From Ponticoccus alexandrii (GTDB taxonomy: Bacteria; Pseudomonadota; Alphaproteobacteria; Rhodobacterales; Rhodobacteraceae), in NCBI RefSeq assembly GCF_016806125.1, contig NZ_CP047166.1, forward strand, positions 2,790,001-2,854,000: a stretch of 64,000 nucleotides of DNA. The letters are read 5' to 3'. Numbering within the stretch: the stretch's first letter is position 1; each line of letters begins with the position of its first letter. A model generated the notes under the pieces. The model did no database searches. It saw only the letters and a program-made list of their open reading frames with translations, and was not told the DNA's origin. Positions 44,867-53,936 of the stretch are shown piece by piece. A program made the translations under genes and the position numbers.

Positions 44867-46650
44867 CCGCCGCCCCCGACCCCAGCGACCCCGGCCTGAC
44901 CGAAGAGCCGCGCCCGCGCCGCCTGCTCTGGTGGATCTGGCAGACCTACCTGCATCGCTACAAGGGGCTGATGCTGCTGGCCATGGTCTTCATGGCCATC
45001 GAAGGGTCGATGTTCGGGCTGCTGAGCTACATGATGAAGCCGATGTTCGACGATGTCTTCGTCGGCAGCAACCAAAGCGCGCTGGCGACCGTCGGGCTGA
45101 TCGTCATGGCGATCTTTATGACCCGCGCCGTGGCCAGCGTGGCGCAGAAGGTGCTGCTGGTGCGGGTCTCGCAGATGTCGGTGGCCGACATCCGGCAGGA
45201 CCTGCTGGAACACGTGATGCGGCTGGATCCGGCGTTTCACCAGAAATACGGCCCCGGCTACCTGATCCAGCGGGTCGAAGGCGACGTCGGCGCGATTTCC
45301 AAGGTCTGGAGCACACTGATCACCGGCGCCGGGCGCGACGTGATCGCGCTTTTCTCGCTGTTCGGCGTGGCGCTGGCGATCGACTGGCGCTGGACGCTGG
45401 TGGCGCTGGTCGGCGCGCCGCTGCTGATCGGTCCGTCCGTGCTGCTGCAACGCTACGTGCGCCGCAACGCGCGGCGGTCGCGCGACGTGGCCGCCGGGCT
45501 CTCGACCCGCATGAACGAGATCTTCCTCGGCATCCTGCCGGTGAAACTGAACCGCCTCGAACGCTGGCAGGCGAAGAAATACCGCGCCCTCACCCGCGAA
45601 CGCATCCGGGTCGAGACGCGCTCTGCCGCCGGGCAGGCCTCTCTGCCCGGGCTGATCGACGTGATGTCGGGCATCGGCTTCGTCGGCGTGCTCTATTACG
45701 GGGGCGGAGAGATTCTGTCCGGCGAGAAGTCCGTCGGCGATTTCATGGCCTTCTTCACCGCCATCGGCCTTGCCTTCGAACCGCTGCGCCGTCTGGGCGC
45801 CATCAGCGGCGTCTGGCAGGTGGCCGCCGCCAGCATCGAGCGCATTCAGCAGCTGTTGCAAACGCGGCCCGCGCTGGCCGATCCCGCGCGGCCCGTCGCC
45901 GCACCGGAAGGCGTACCCGATATCAACCTGCGCGACGTTCACCTGTCCTACGGCGAAGCGGCGATCCTGAACGGCCTGACGCTGACGGCGGAGGCAGGCA
46001 AGACCACGGCGCTGGTCGGCGCCTCGGGCGCAGGCAAATCGACGGTCTTCAACATGCTGACCCGGCTGGTAGACCCCTCGTCCGGCGCGGTCGAGATCGG
46101 CGGCGTGCCGGTCGATGCGATGAGGTTGCGCGACCTGCGCGCCATGATCTCCGTCGTCGCGCAGGAGGCGCTTCTGTTCGACGAGAGCCTGCGCGAGAAC
46201 ATCGTGCTGGACCGCGAGGTCCCTGACGCGGATCTGCACCGCGCGCTTGAGGCCGCCCATGTCGCGGATTTCGTGCCGCGGCTGGACCGAGGCCTGGACA
46301 CGCCCGTGGGGCCGCGCGGCTCGGGCTTGTCGGGCGGACAGCGGCAGCGGGTGGCGATTGCCCGGGCCATCCTGCGCGACGCCCCGATCCTGCTGCTGGA
46401 CGAGGCCACAAGCGCGCTGGACGCCCAGTCGGAACAGGTGGTTCAGGCGGCGCTGGAACGGTTGTCGAAGGGCCGCACCACGCTGGTGATCGCGCATCGC
46501 CTGTCGACCGTGCGCAACGCCGACAAGATCGTGGTGATGGACGCGGGAAAGGTGGTCGACGAGGGCACGCACGACAGCCTGATCGCCCGCCCCGGCCCCT
46601 ATGCCGACCTCTACAGGCTACAGTTCGAAGGCGCCGAGGGCATGCGCTAG
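44863..46650 (+). CDS. MsbA-like ABC exporter (permease-ATPase fusion)
   Basis: A 595-residue half-transporter with six transmembrane helices (about 25-320) and an ATPase domain with Walker A GASGAGKST, signature LSGGQRQRVAIARAIL and Walker [13 protein letters not shown]. The group includes MsbA lipid A flippases and other lipid or drug exporters. A TTG start at 44863 overlaps the phosphatase stop. The final substrate is not established. It ends the short operon. Confidence 0.88.
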   Translation: MTAAPDPSDPGLTEEPRPRRLLWWIWQTYLHRYKGLMLLAMVFMAIEGSMFGLLSYMMKPMFDDVFVGSNQSALATVGLIVMAIFMTRAVASVAQKVLLVRVSQMSVADIRQDLLEHVMRLDPAFHQKYGPGYLIQRVEGDVGAISKVWSTLITGAGRDVIALFSLFGVALAIDWRWTLVALVGAPLLIGPSVLLQRYVRRNARRSRDVAAGLSTRMNEIFLGILPVKLNRLERWQAKKYRALTRERIRVETRSAAGQASLPGLIDVMSGIGFVGVLYYGGGEILSGEKSVGDFMAFFTAIGLAFEPLRRLGAISGVWQVAAASIERIQQLLQTRPALADPARPVAAPEGVPDINLRDVHLSYGEAAILNGLTLTAEAGKTTALVGASGAGKSTVFNMLTRLVDPSSGAVEIGGVPVDAMRLRDLRAMISVVAQEALLFDESLRENIVLDREVPDADLHRALEAAHVADFVPRLDRGLDTPVGPRGSGLSGGQRQRVAIARAILRDAPILLLDEATSALDAQSEQVVQAALERLSKGRTTLVIAHRLSTVRNADKIVVMDAGKVVDEGTHDSLIARPGPYADLYRLQFEGAEGMR

Positions 46651-46724
46651 GCCGGGGTTCCCCCTGTCGCCCCGACCTCTGGCCCGGAACACCGGCCCAT
46701 GCCACAGGGTCACGGCCCGGGCGC

Positions 46725-47399
46725 CTAGCGCCGGTAACCCTGCGCCAGCCGCTCGGGATCCGCCCCCGCAAGGTAGCGCGCCAGCGTCAGCAGGTTGCGC
46801 GCCCCGCGCCGCAGCCAGCCCTGCCGCCGGTAGCGCTCTGCCGAGGTCACCGCCACCGCGTCCAGCATGCGCACCGGGCCTAGCGCGCGCACCAGCGCCA
46901 CGTCCTCCATCAGCGGAATGTCCGGGTAGCCCCCCGCCACGGCGTAATCCGCCATGGGCAGCAACAGCCCCTGATCGCCGTATGGCAGGCCGAAGGCCCT
47001 TGTGCGCAGGTTGGCCCAGCCCGCCACCAGCATCGGCCAGGGGCCTTTGGCGTCGAACCGCAGGCGGAAGGCCCAGGCGCCCCCCGCGTCGAGTGCCGCA
47101 TGCACGGCCCGCGTCCAGCCCGGCGCCAGCACCGTGTCGGCATGGATCACCAGCAGCCACTCGCCCCGCGCGACCTGCACCCCGCGCCGCAGCTGCCCCC
47201 CGCGCGAGGGCGCGCCCGTCACGATCACCGCCCCGGCGGCCTCTGCCACCGTCAGCGTCGCATCCCCGGACCCGCCATCGGTGACGATCAATTCGCGGAT
47301 CAGGCCTTCGTGCAGGCCTTCGGTCAGCGCGGCAAGGCACTGCGGCAAGCCCGCCTGAGCGTTCAGCGTGGGGATGACGATAGAGATCGGAGCGCGCAT
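46725..47399 (-). CDS. TIGR04283-type family 2 glycosyltransferase
   Basis: A 224-residue GT-A glycosyltransferase with ISIVIPTLNAQAGLPQCL at the start, ELIVTDGGSGDAT and the acidic motif in VIHADTVL. PDIPLMEDVALVRAL near residue 165 is characteristic of TIGR04283. Members have been linked to arsenosugar biosynthesis in some bacteria, but no arsenic genes are next to it. The ATG at 47399 is chosen. It is divergent from ygfZ. Confidence 0.85.
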   Translation of the reverse strand: MRAPISIVIPTLNAQAGLPQCLAALTEGLHEGLIRELIVTDGGSGDATLTVAEAAGAVIVTGAPSRGGQLRRGVQVARGEWLLVIHADTVLAPGWTRAVHAALDAGGAWAFRLRFDAKGPWPMLVAGWANLRTRAFGLPYGDQGLLLPMADYAVAGGYPDIPLMEDVALVRALGPVRMLDAVAVTSAERYRRQGWLRRGARNLLTLARYLAGADPERLAQGYRR

Positions 47400-47460
47400 C
47401 GGGCCTGTTCCCTCAAAGACGCTGGCGCTATAAGGCACATGCAGGAAAAAGGAAATCCAG

Positions 47461-48216
47461 ATGTCCGACCATGAGCGCAGCGTCCTGAGGATCAGCGGCG
47501 CGGACACCCGGCCCTTTCTTCAGGGCCTTGTCACCAATGATGTCGAGAAATTGCGGGACGGCATTGTCTACGCCGCCCTGCTGACCGCACAGGGCAAGTA
47601 CCGCGCCGACTTCTTCCTTGTCCCCGACGGGCAGGACGTGCTGCTGGACGTCGCCACGGGCCTTGCGCCCGGGCTCGCGCAGGCGCTGTCGATGTACAGG
47701 CTGCGCTCTGACGTCGCGATCGAGCAGACAGAGCTTTCCGTTTCCCGGGGGCGCGGCCCGGCGCCCGAGGGCGCCTTTGCCGATCCGCGCGACCCGACAC
47801 TGGGCTGGCGCGCCTACGACGGGCGCCCCTCGGAACAGGCCGACTGGGACGCGCTGCGCGTCGCGGCGGGGGTGCCGGAAAGCGGCGTGGAACTGACCCC
47901 CGATACCTTCATCCTAGAGGCCGGGTTCGACCGGCTGAACGGCGTCGACTTCAAGAAGGGCTGCTACGTCGGTCAGGAGGTCACCGCCCGGATGAAGCAC
48001 AAGACCGAGCTGCGCAAGGGCCTTGCCCGGGTCCGCGTCGAGGGGGCCGCTCCTGTCGGCACCGAGATCACCGCAGGCGGCAAGAGCGTCGGCACGCTGT
48101 TTACGCAGGCCGGGGGGCATGGGCTTGCCTACCTGCGCTTCGACCGCGCCGGGCCGGGTATGGATGCCGGCGGCGCCACGGTCGACTGGGATCAGGGCAG
48201 CGGCACGACAGCGTGA
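47461..48216 (+). CDS. ygfZ: Folate-binding Fe-S cluster assembly factor YgfZ
   Basis: A 251-residue GcvT-like protein with the family signature KKGCYVGQEVTARM. It supports repair or assembly of certain Fe-S enzymes using tetrahydrofolate. The ATG at 47461 starts MSDHERSVLRISG. It lies alone between divergent and convergent neighbours. Confidence 0.92.
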   Translation: MSDHERSVLRISGADTRPFLQGLVTNDVEKLRDGIVYAALLTAQGKYRADFFLVPDGQDVLLDVATGLAPGLAQALSMYRLRSDVAIEQTELSVSRGRGPAPEGAFADPRDPTLGWRAYDGRPSEQADWDALRVAAGVPESGVELTPDTFILEAGFDRLNGVDFKKGCYVGQEVTARMKHKTELRKGLARVRVEGAAPVGTEITAGGKSVGTLFTQAGGHGLAYLRFDRAGPGMDAGGATVDWDQGSGTTA

Positions 48217-48264
48217 CCGCAGACCGGGGCGGCACACAGGCCCCGGCCCATGCCGCCGTCGGCG

Positions 48265-48729
48265 TTAAAGCGTCTTCTCGAAGACCTGCACGCCGACCTC
48301 GGCGCCGGTCTTGCGCATCAATGTCCCCGACGCCCGGTTGAACGCGTGCACCCGCGATATCCAGCCCGAGAAGCCCTCGGCGCCGATATCGCGTTCGAAG
48401 CGCGCCACCAGCCGCCCCGCCAGCCCGCGCCGCCGCCAGACCGGATCGACAAACAGCTGATCCAGGACGGCGATCCGGCGGCACCGCTCCAGCGCGGCCT
48501 GCCCCTCGGGCAAGGGGCGCCACAACAGGTAGCCCCGCGCAAGGCCCTCGGTGCGGTAGACGAGGACCCGGTCGCCCTGCTCCAGCGCCCGGTCGAAGAC
48601 ACCGCGCAGGGCGGCATCCGCGCCGTCATCGTGAAAACGCGCGGGCACATGGGACGCATGCAGCCCGTTCAGCTGGCGCAGCATCTGCACCAGCGTGGGA
48701 ATGTCGCGGTCATCGCAGGGTTCAATCAT
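48265..48729 (-). CDS. GNAT-family N-acetyltransferase
   Basis: A 154-residue GNAT protein. The acetyl-CoA loop is in LDQLFVDPVWRRRGLAGRLV, and SRVHAFNRASGTLMRKTGAEV follows as motif B. The acceptor is unknown. The ATG at 48729 uses AGGAGG, which forms part of the 3' arm of a terminator hairpin after efp, so translation may depend on read-through or on unfolding. Confidence 0.85.
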   Translation of the reverse strand: MIEPCDDRDIPTLVQMLRQLNGLHASHVPARFHDDGADAALRGVFDRALEQGDRVLVYRTEGLARGYLLWRPLPEGQAALERCRRIAVLDQLFVDPVWRRRGLAGRLVARFERDIGAEGFSGWISRVHAFNRASGTLMRKTGAEVGVQVFEKTL

Positions 48730-48733
48730 GAAA

Positions 48734-48764
48734 AAGGCCTCCTGGCTGTGATGCCGGAGGCCTT
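48734..48764 (-). terminator. efp terminator that also contains the GNAT ribosome-binding site
   Basis: AAGGCCTCC (48756-48764 complement) pairs with GGAGGCCTT (48734-48742 complement) around a 13-nt loop, followed on the minus strand by TTTTTC just before the ATG at 48729. AGGAGG, the likely Shine-Dalgarno sequence of the GNAT gene, is inside the 3' arm. Confidence 0.7.
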
Positions 48765-48819
48765 GTCTGTCCTGTTTCGCCCCCGGCGGTTGCACGGGGA
48801 ACGAAGTTGGCCGCACGCG

Positions 48820-49383
48820 TTATGCGCGTTCGGAATACTCCATGGTTTCGGTGTTCACGACGATCTTCTCGCCCTGCCCGACGAAGGGCGGGACAGAAAC
48901 GCGCACGCCATTGTCCAGCAAGGCGGGCTTGAAGCTGTTGGCTGCGGTCTGACCCTTCACCACCGGCTCTGTCTCGACGATCTCGCAGATGACTTTCTGC
49001 GGAACGGTCGCGTTCAGCGCCTCGGCTTCGTGGAACTCGACCACGATGGTCATGCCGTCCTGCAGGAAGGGGCGCCGGTCGCCAAGAAGCTCTGCGGGCA
49101 GTTCCACCTGATCGAAGGTTTCGGCGTCCATGAAGGTCAGCATGCCATCGGTCTCGAAGAGGAACTGCATGTCCTTCTGTTCCAGCCGGACGCGTTCGAC
49201 CTTGTCGGCGCTTCTGAAGCGTTCGTTAAGTTTCGACCCGTTACGGAGGTTGCGGAGCTCGACCTGCGCAAAAGCGCCACCCTTGCCGGGTTTGACGTGA
49301 TCGACTTTCACAGCGGCCCAGAGGCCGTCGTTGTGCTCCAGAACGTTACCGGGGCGGATCTCGTTACCGTTGATCTTGGGCAT
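48820..49383 (-). CDS. efp: Translation elongation factor P
   Basis: A 187-residue three-domain EF-P. The N-terminal KOW-like domain carries the modifiable lysine loop [12 protein letters not shown], and the C-terminal domain has the EF-P signature around [18 protein letters not shown]. It relieves ribosome stalling at proline stretches. The ATG at 49383 ([17 protein letters not shown]) is standard. The upstream 217 bp are AT-rich and divergent with DUF6280, and should contain both promoters. Confidence 0.95.
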   Translation of the reverse strand: MPKINGNEIRPGNVLEHNDGLWAAVKVDHVKPGKGGAFAQVELRNLRNGSKLNERFRSADKVERVRLEQKDMQFLFETDGMLTFMDAETFDQVELPAELLGDRRPFLQDGMTIVVEFHEAEALNATVPQKVICEIVETEPVVKGQTAANSFKPALLDNGVRVSVPPFVGQGEKIVVNTETMEYSERA

Positions 49384-49600
49384 GTGGCGAAACCATGGCA
49401 AAAGGTTGATGATAGGTTGACCGCTCCTATATCTGGCGCATCCGCGCCTGACAAGGCAACGATATCTGGTTTTGCATGTGCAGCTAGATATGCGCCTATC
49501 GCAAGGGTGCTATGCTAAAACGGGGTATCCGAATCGTGTTGAATAGGTCATACACCGCGATACGCCCGAAAACACAAGAGCAATAATCAAAGGTCGAACT

Positions 49601-49921
49601 ATGAAGGATTTCGTTGACAGCACCGCATTCAACGCCGAACAGGGCAACCGCGCCCGGAAGCTGTTTGCTGCCGTGGTGCTGGCCGCCCTCGATGATGCGA
49701 TTGCCGATGACAAGAAATACGGCAACGGCCCCGAGCAGATCGCTCGGTGGGCACGCTCGCGCGATGGGCGCGAAGTTCTGTCCTGCGCCGGTATCGATCC
49801 GAACGAGCGGGTCGTCGCCGGGCTGATGGAATTCGTGTCTAAAGGTGTACGTACCTCTGTTGCGCTGTCGCGTGAAGAGAGCGAGCGCCGTCATGCCGCA
49901 CAGCAGGCCGAGGCTGCCTGA
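49601..49921 (+). CDS. DUF6280-like small conserved protein
   Basis: A 106-residue protein beginning MKDFVDSTAFNAEQGNRARKL with no signal or membrane segment. It matches my recollection of the strongly conserved Rhodobacteraceae family DUF6280. The segment DDKKYGNGPEQIARWARSR is the most distinctive part. The function is unknown. A strong terminator follows. Divergent from efp. Confidence 0.8.
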   Translation: MKDFVDSTAFNAEQGNRARKLFAAVVLAALDDAIADDKKYGNGPEQIARWARSRDGREVLSCAGIDPNERVVAGLMEFVSKGVRTSVALSREESERRHAAQQAEAA

Positions 49922-49947
49922 CCCTCTGAACCGGGTCGCCACGACTA

Positions 49948-49985
49948 GAAAAATCCCGCCCGAAAGGGCGGGTTTTTCTTTTTGC
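49948..49985 (+). terminator. Intrinsic terminator of the DUF6280 gene
   Basis: CCCGCCC (49955-49961), loop GAAA, GGGCGGG (49966-49972) with flanking A and T runs on both sides. The T-rich tail TTTTTCTTTTTG follows. Flanking A residues mean it can also act on the minus strand for the convergent gene ending at 50038. Confidence 0.85.
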
Positions 49986-50037
49986 GGTAAAGCCTTCGGG
50001 AACAAGGCCGGGGCGGTGACGATGCCCGCCCGGGGCC

Positions 50038-51435
50038 TCAGTCGAACTCCTGGCTCATCACGACGCGGTGGATCTCGCGCCGGACAAGCTTGCGGACGTT
50101 GCGGGTGATCCGCTCTCCCAGCACGCCCTGAAGCTCTTGCCGAACGATGTCCGAGACCATCTGGCGCAGCACCTCTTCGTCGATCACCGCATGCTCGGCC
50201 AGCGCACCGTCGACCCTGTCATGGGCACCGATGCTCTCTGCCGTCGCAGCCGCAAGGGTCCCGTTGCGCGCCAGCGCTTCGTCACCCTCCGCATCGATGT
50301 CGCGGCGCGCCTGCACGGGATCGAAGCCCCCGGCGTCTTCCGCACCATCGTCGTCCGCCCCGGCGGGTGCGGAAGACGCAGTAGCGGCGGGCGCGGCATC
50401 GGAGTCGGGGCTGTGGTCTTCCCATTCCAATGCGGCCTCGGTGGAGCTTCGGACGAAGGTCGGTCGCGCCTGCATCTCTTCCACCGCCGCCGCATCCTGT
50501 TCGAGTGAAGGTCCTGCACGATCCAGCAGCTTTTGCAGCGCCGCGATCTTGCTGTCGAAACTGGTCAGGTTTTCGGTATCTGCGACGGTCGCACAGCCCT
50601 CGCCTTGCGACATCGGGGCAAGATCGGCTCCCGAGGAGGCCGGGAGCGGTTCGGCAGAGGACCCAGCATCGCCCGCGTCATGAGCCACCGCTCCGGTCCA
50701 GTCGGACCCTGACCCGCCGCGGTCGGCCTCGGCCTGTACTGGCGTGTCGGACAGGGGCGCTTCCGTGCAGCCCCCGGAAAAGCTGCGCGCAACCTCTTCG
50801 CCCACAAGGCGGGCCAGCGTACCGTTGCGGTCCTCGTCGTCTGGAAGGGTCGGACCGACCCGAGGCTCCGCCTCCTGCGCGTCGGACGGAACGGCCGGGA
50901 CCGCGTCTTCTTGCCCAACCTCGTCCGTCGCCGGTGCCTGCGATCCAAGGCGATCCGCTTGCTCTTCCGTCACGGCCGCGACAGCGTCCGGCCCCTCCTG
51001 CTGCCAGAAACTCCCTGCCGTTTTGTCCGGCAGGGCCTGAACACCGGCGAGCGGTTCCCCTGACGTGTCTTTCTCCTGAGCTTTTCCGCGCCATGCCTCG
51101 GGCACCGGGGCGGCTTCGGCCTGTGGCCCGACCTCGGGTGACGCTTGCGGGGCGACCTTGTCCGGTTCCTTCCGATCCGCAGCCTCGGACGAAACCGCGG
51201 TGGGGTTCGTCAGCAGAACAGGATCACTTGTCCGGTCGGTCGTCGTGACAGATACGGCGCGCGGGGCGGGCGGTTCGGCATCGTGAACCCGCAGGGAAGG
51301 CGTCAGCACAAGACGGCCCGGGGCCGCCTTTGCGGCTTCCGGCTTTGACCTTGGCGGACGCGTCTCTTCGGTCACGAGTCGCCGGATCGAGGACAGAACG
51401 TCCTCTATTTCCACGTTTGTCACGGGATCAGACAT
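50038..51435 (-). CDS. PopZ/DUF2497-like polar organiser candidate
   Basis: A 465-residue acidic, mostly disordered protein. The N-terminus MSDPVTNVEIEDVLSSIRRL resembles the short helix of DUF2497/PopZ proteins. The C-terminus (EEVLRQMVSDIVRQELQG and ERITRNVRKLVRREIHR) is a helical oligomerisation-type region. The middle 350 residues are Ala/Pro/Glu/Asp-rich. PopZ forms polar scaffolds that hold the chromosome origin. The linker is much longer than in Caulobacter PopZ. Identity rests on the two ends only. Confidence 0.6.
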   Translation of the reverse strand: MSDPVTNVEIEDVLSSIRRLVTEETRPPRSKPEAAKAAPGRLVLTPSLRVHDAEPPAPRAVSVTTTDRTSDPVLLTNPTAVSSEAADRKEPDKVAPQASPEVGPQAEAAPVPEAWRGKAQEKDTSGEPLAGVQALPDKTAGSFWQQEGPDAVAAVTEEQADRLGSQAPATDEVGQEDAVPAVPSDAQEAEPRVGPTLPDDEDRNGTLARLVGEEVARSFSGGCTEAPLSDTPVQAEADRGGSGSDWTGAVAHDAGDAGSSAEPLPASSGADLAPMSQGEGCATVADTENLTSFDSKIAALQKLLDRAGPSLEQDAAAVEEMQARPTFVRSSTEAALEWEDHSPDSDAAPAATASSAPAGADDDGAEDAGGFDPVQARRDIDAEGDEALARNGTLAAATAESIGAHDRVDGALAEHAVIDEEVLRQMVSDIVRQELQGVLGERITRNVRKLVRREIHRVVMSQEFD

Positions 51436-51506
51436 TGCTATACCACTTTCGCCTCGGGCATCAGGATACCCCCTGCCCGGCCCTCAGACAACAGACGCTG
51501 AAAAAA

Positions 51507-52922
51507 CTAATCTTTTCCGAGGGCGCGCAGGACACGGTCCAGTTCCTGCCCCTGCTTGCTGCGCGACACCGGCGCGGTCTTCACCATGTTGTAATAGGCC
51601 GCCGGGTCGAAAGAGGGCACGTCAAGCCGCAGCGCCTCGGCCGTCAGTAGGCCGATGGTGCCAAGCACAAGGTATTCGGCGATCGTTTCGTCGACCTGCG
51701 CCGAGATCAGGCTGGCGCGGGCGTCCAGAAGCTCTTGCTCGGCATCCAGCACGTCCAGCGTCGTCCGGGCGCCAAGCGCCGCCTCTTCCCGCACACCGCG
51801 GAAGGCGACCTGTGCAGAACGTACCTGCTCTTCGAAAGACTCGACCGTGGCCCGGGCGACGCGCAGCTGCGCATAGGCGTTGCCGACGTTCTGCTCGACC
51901 GTATGGGACACGACGTGCAGGTTAGCGCGGCTGGCATCCCGCTGCGCCACGGACTGCCGCACGGCGGAATCGAGCGCCCCGCCCGAGTAGATCGGACCCG
52001 AGGCGCCGATCCGAAGCGAGCCGCCACGCGTCGATGCGCGATTGTCGAAGTTTTCGGAAATCTCGTAGCCGGCGCTGGCGCTGACCGTGGGCTTGCGCGC
52101 GCCCTTGGCGATCTCGATCCCGATTTCGCGGGCGGTCACGGTATGCTGAGCGGCGATCAGGTCCGGATGCTGGCGCAGCGCCAGCGCCTTCGCCTCTTCG
52201 ACCCGTGCCGGAATACGCGGAGAGCCCTGCGGGTTCACAAGGTTGCCCGGCTTCTTGCCGACGGCGGCAAGATAGGACTCTCCGGCGATGATCAGGTTGC
52301 CCTGCGCGGCAGCAAAGGCGGCCTCGGCCTCGGCCAGCCGGGCCTCGGCCAGCGCCACGTCGGTGCGCGTCACCTCGCCCACTTCAAAGCGGTCGCGCGC
52401 CGCCCGCAATTCCTGCCGGATCACGCGGATGTTGTTCTGCCGCAGCGCCACGGTCTCGGCAGAACGGCGGATCTCCATGAAGGCGGAAACAGCGTTGTAA
52501 AGCACCTGCTGCTCCACCGACACCAGCGTCGCGCGGGTCGACAGCACCGCCTCTTTCGCCACCTCGATGGCCATGCGGTTGCGGCCACCCGCGTACAGCA
52601 CCTGTTCGAGGCTGATCGAGATATTGGCGGTGTTGCTGATATTGCCGGTGTAGCTTGTGGTCAGCGCGGTGCGGCTGATGCCGTAGCTGCGCTGCACGCC
52701 GCCGGCCCAGCTGAGCACCGGGCGCAGCCCCGCCAGCGCCTGCGCCACATCCTCGTCTGCGGCACGCAGGGTTGCGCGGTTCTGGTCTAGGAGGCCAGAG
52801 TGCATGTAGGCGTGGGTCAGGGCCTCTGCCAGCGTTTCGGCCCAGGCGGGCGCCGTCCATGTCACCGAGACCAGCGCCGTAGCGGCCCCTGCCAGTAAGG
52901 TATTGCGAATCCTGCTCAGCAC
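51507..52922 (-). CDS. tolC: TolC-family outer membrane channel protein
   Basis: A 471-residue outer-membrane factor with a signal peptide (about 1-28, ending AWAETL) and the internal duplication of coiled-coil and beta segments typical of TolC. Segments such as ALAEARLAEAEAAFAAAQGN and TLDVLDAEQELLDARASL match the coiled-coil repeats. It forms the exit duct for type I secretion and drug efflux, which is relevant to the RTX proteins encoded at 11942 and 31477. It starts 33 bp after pcm. Confidence 0.9.
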   Translation of the reverse strand: MLSRIRNTLLAGAATALVSVTWTAPAWAETLAEALTHAYMHSGLLDQNRATLRAADEDVAQALAGLRPVLSWAGGVQRSYGISRTALTTSYTGNISNTANISISLEQVLYAGGRNRMAIEVAKEAVLSTRATLVSVEQQVLYNAVSAFMEIRRSAETVALRQNNIRVIRQELRAARDRFEVGEVTRTDVALAEARLAEAEAAFAAAQGNLIIAGESYLAAVGKKPGNLVNPQGSPRIPARVEEAKALALRQHPDLIAAQHTVTAREIGIEIAKGARKPTVSASAGYEISENFDNRASTRGGSLRIGASGPIYSGGALDSAVRQSVAQRDASRANLHVVSHTVEQNVGNAYAQLRVARATVESFEEQVRSAQVAFRGVREEAALGARTTLDVLDAEQELLDARASLISAQVDETIAEYLVLGTIGLLTAEALRLDVPSFDPAAYYNMVKTAPVSRSKQGQELDRVLRALGKD

Positions 52923-52955
52923 ATCGGCCCCCGTTTGCTCGTCGGCTCCGCTTTC

Positions 52956-53609
52956 TTACAGCGCGAAGTCCACGGTTTTCTCGAATCCGTTCAGCACCGG
53001 AGCGGTGCCGTTGAAGGCATAGCGCCACGTCACGGCGCCATCCAGTTTATGCCCGACACGCACGGTGCCAAGGGCCTTTTCCATGAAGATCACGATCATG
53101 CGACCGCCGTTCTTCAGTTGCGCCACCAGCCCCTCCGGCAGGTGTTCGACGCCGCCCTCCACGATGATCGCATCATAGGGGCCATGCTCGGCCGCACCGG
53201 CGGTCAGCGGCCCCGCGTGCAGGATGACGTTGTCGGCGTGATGCTCGGTCAGCAGACCCTGCGCCTCTGACAGGCGTTCTTCGTCGTCCTCGACGGCCAC
53301 GACCGCCTCGGCGATACGCGCGATGACGGCGGACGAGTAGCCATATCCGCACCCCAAGTCTAGCACGAGGTCCCGGTTCGTCAGGTCGAGCGCGTCCAGC
53401 ATCTTTGCGAAGACGCGCGGGTCGAGCAGCACACGATCGCCGCCAAGCTCCACGTCGCCGCCGGCATAGGCTGCTTCTATGCGGTCGCGGGGCACGAAGG
53501 CCTCACGCGGGACGCTCAACATCGCGTCGATGATCGGAAATTCTGTCACGTCGGAAGGCCGGACCTGCGTGTCGACCATCATCCGGCGGCGGGTGGCGAA
53601 ATCGCTCAT
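52956..53609 (-). CDS. pcm: Protein-L-isoaspartate O-methyltransferase-like protein
   Basis: A 217-residue class I SAM methyltransferase. The SAM loop is VLDLGCGYGYSSAVIARI, and VRPSDVTEFPIIDAML is typical of the alphaproteobacterial PCMT group, which often sits before tolC. It repairs isoaspartyl residues in aged proteins, though this subgroup is less well tested. First gene of pcm-tolC, with the PopZ-like gene further downstream. Confidence 0.87.
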   Translation of the reverse strand: MSDFATRRRMMVDTQVRPSDVTEFPIIDAMLSVPREAFVPRDRIEAAYAGGDVELGGDRVLLDPRVFAKMLDALDLTNRDLVLDLGCGYGYSSAVIARIAEAVVAVEDDEERLSEAQGLLTEHHADNVILHAGPLTAGAAEHGPYDAIIVEGGVEHLPEGLVAQLKNGGRMIVIFMEKALGTVRVGHKLDGAVTWRYAFNGTAPVLNGFEKTVDFAL

Positions 53610-53823
53610 TGTCTAAACTCTTCCGTTCAGATGCTGCATTTCGGTTCTGCCACAGTTCCGCCGACGCGGCAACGGCGGAGACGGTCAAACTTTGCCTCTT
53701 CGGAATCGCTGGCGCCAGAGGCCACATCCACCCTTACCGGACAGCCCCTTTGGCCAGGTGTTTCCGGAAGCTCTTGCACCCCTGCGCGGTTTGCGCTACT
53801 CGCCTGCTACCACGACGATCCGA

Positions 53824-53897
53824 GGCGAGTTGGCGGAGTGGTGACGCAGCGGATTGCAAATCCGTGTACACCGGTTCGATTCCGGTACTCGCCTCCA
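53824..53897 (+). tRNA. tRNA-Cys (GCA)
   Basis: 74 nt. The acceptor stem is GGCGAGT (53824-53830) with ACTCGCC (53887-53893), followed by discriminator T and an encoded CCA (53895-53897). The anticodon arm GGATTGCAAATCC gives anticodon GCA, cysteine. The T arm is ACCGGTTCGATTCCGGT. It is intact although a truncated integrase lies 40 bp downstream. Confidence 0.97.
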
Positions 53898-53936
53898 TTT
53901 AACTTCGATCACTTACCACCCCCCAAATTCTGCCCA

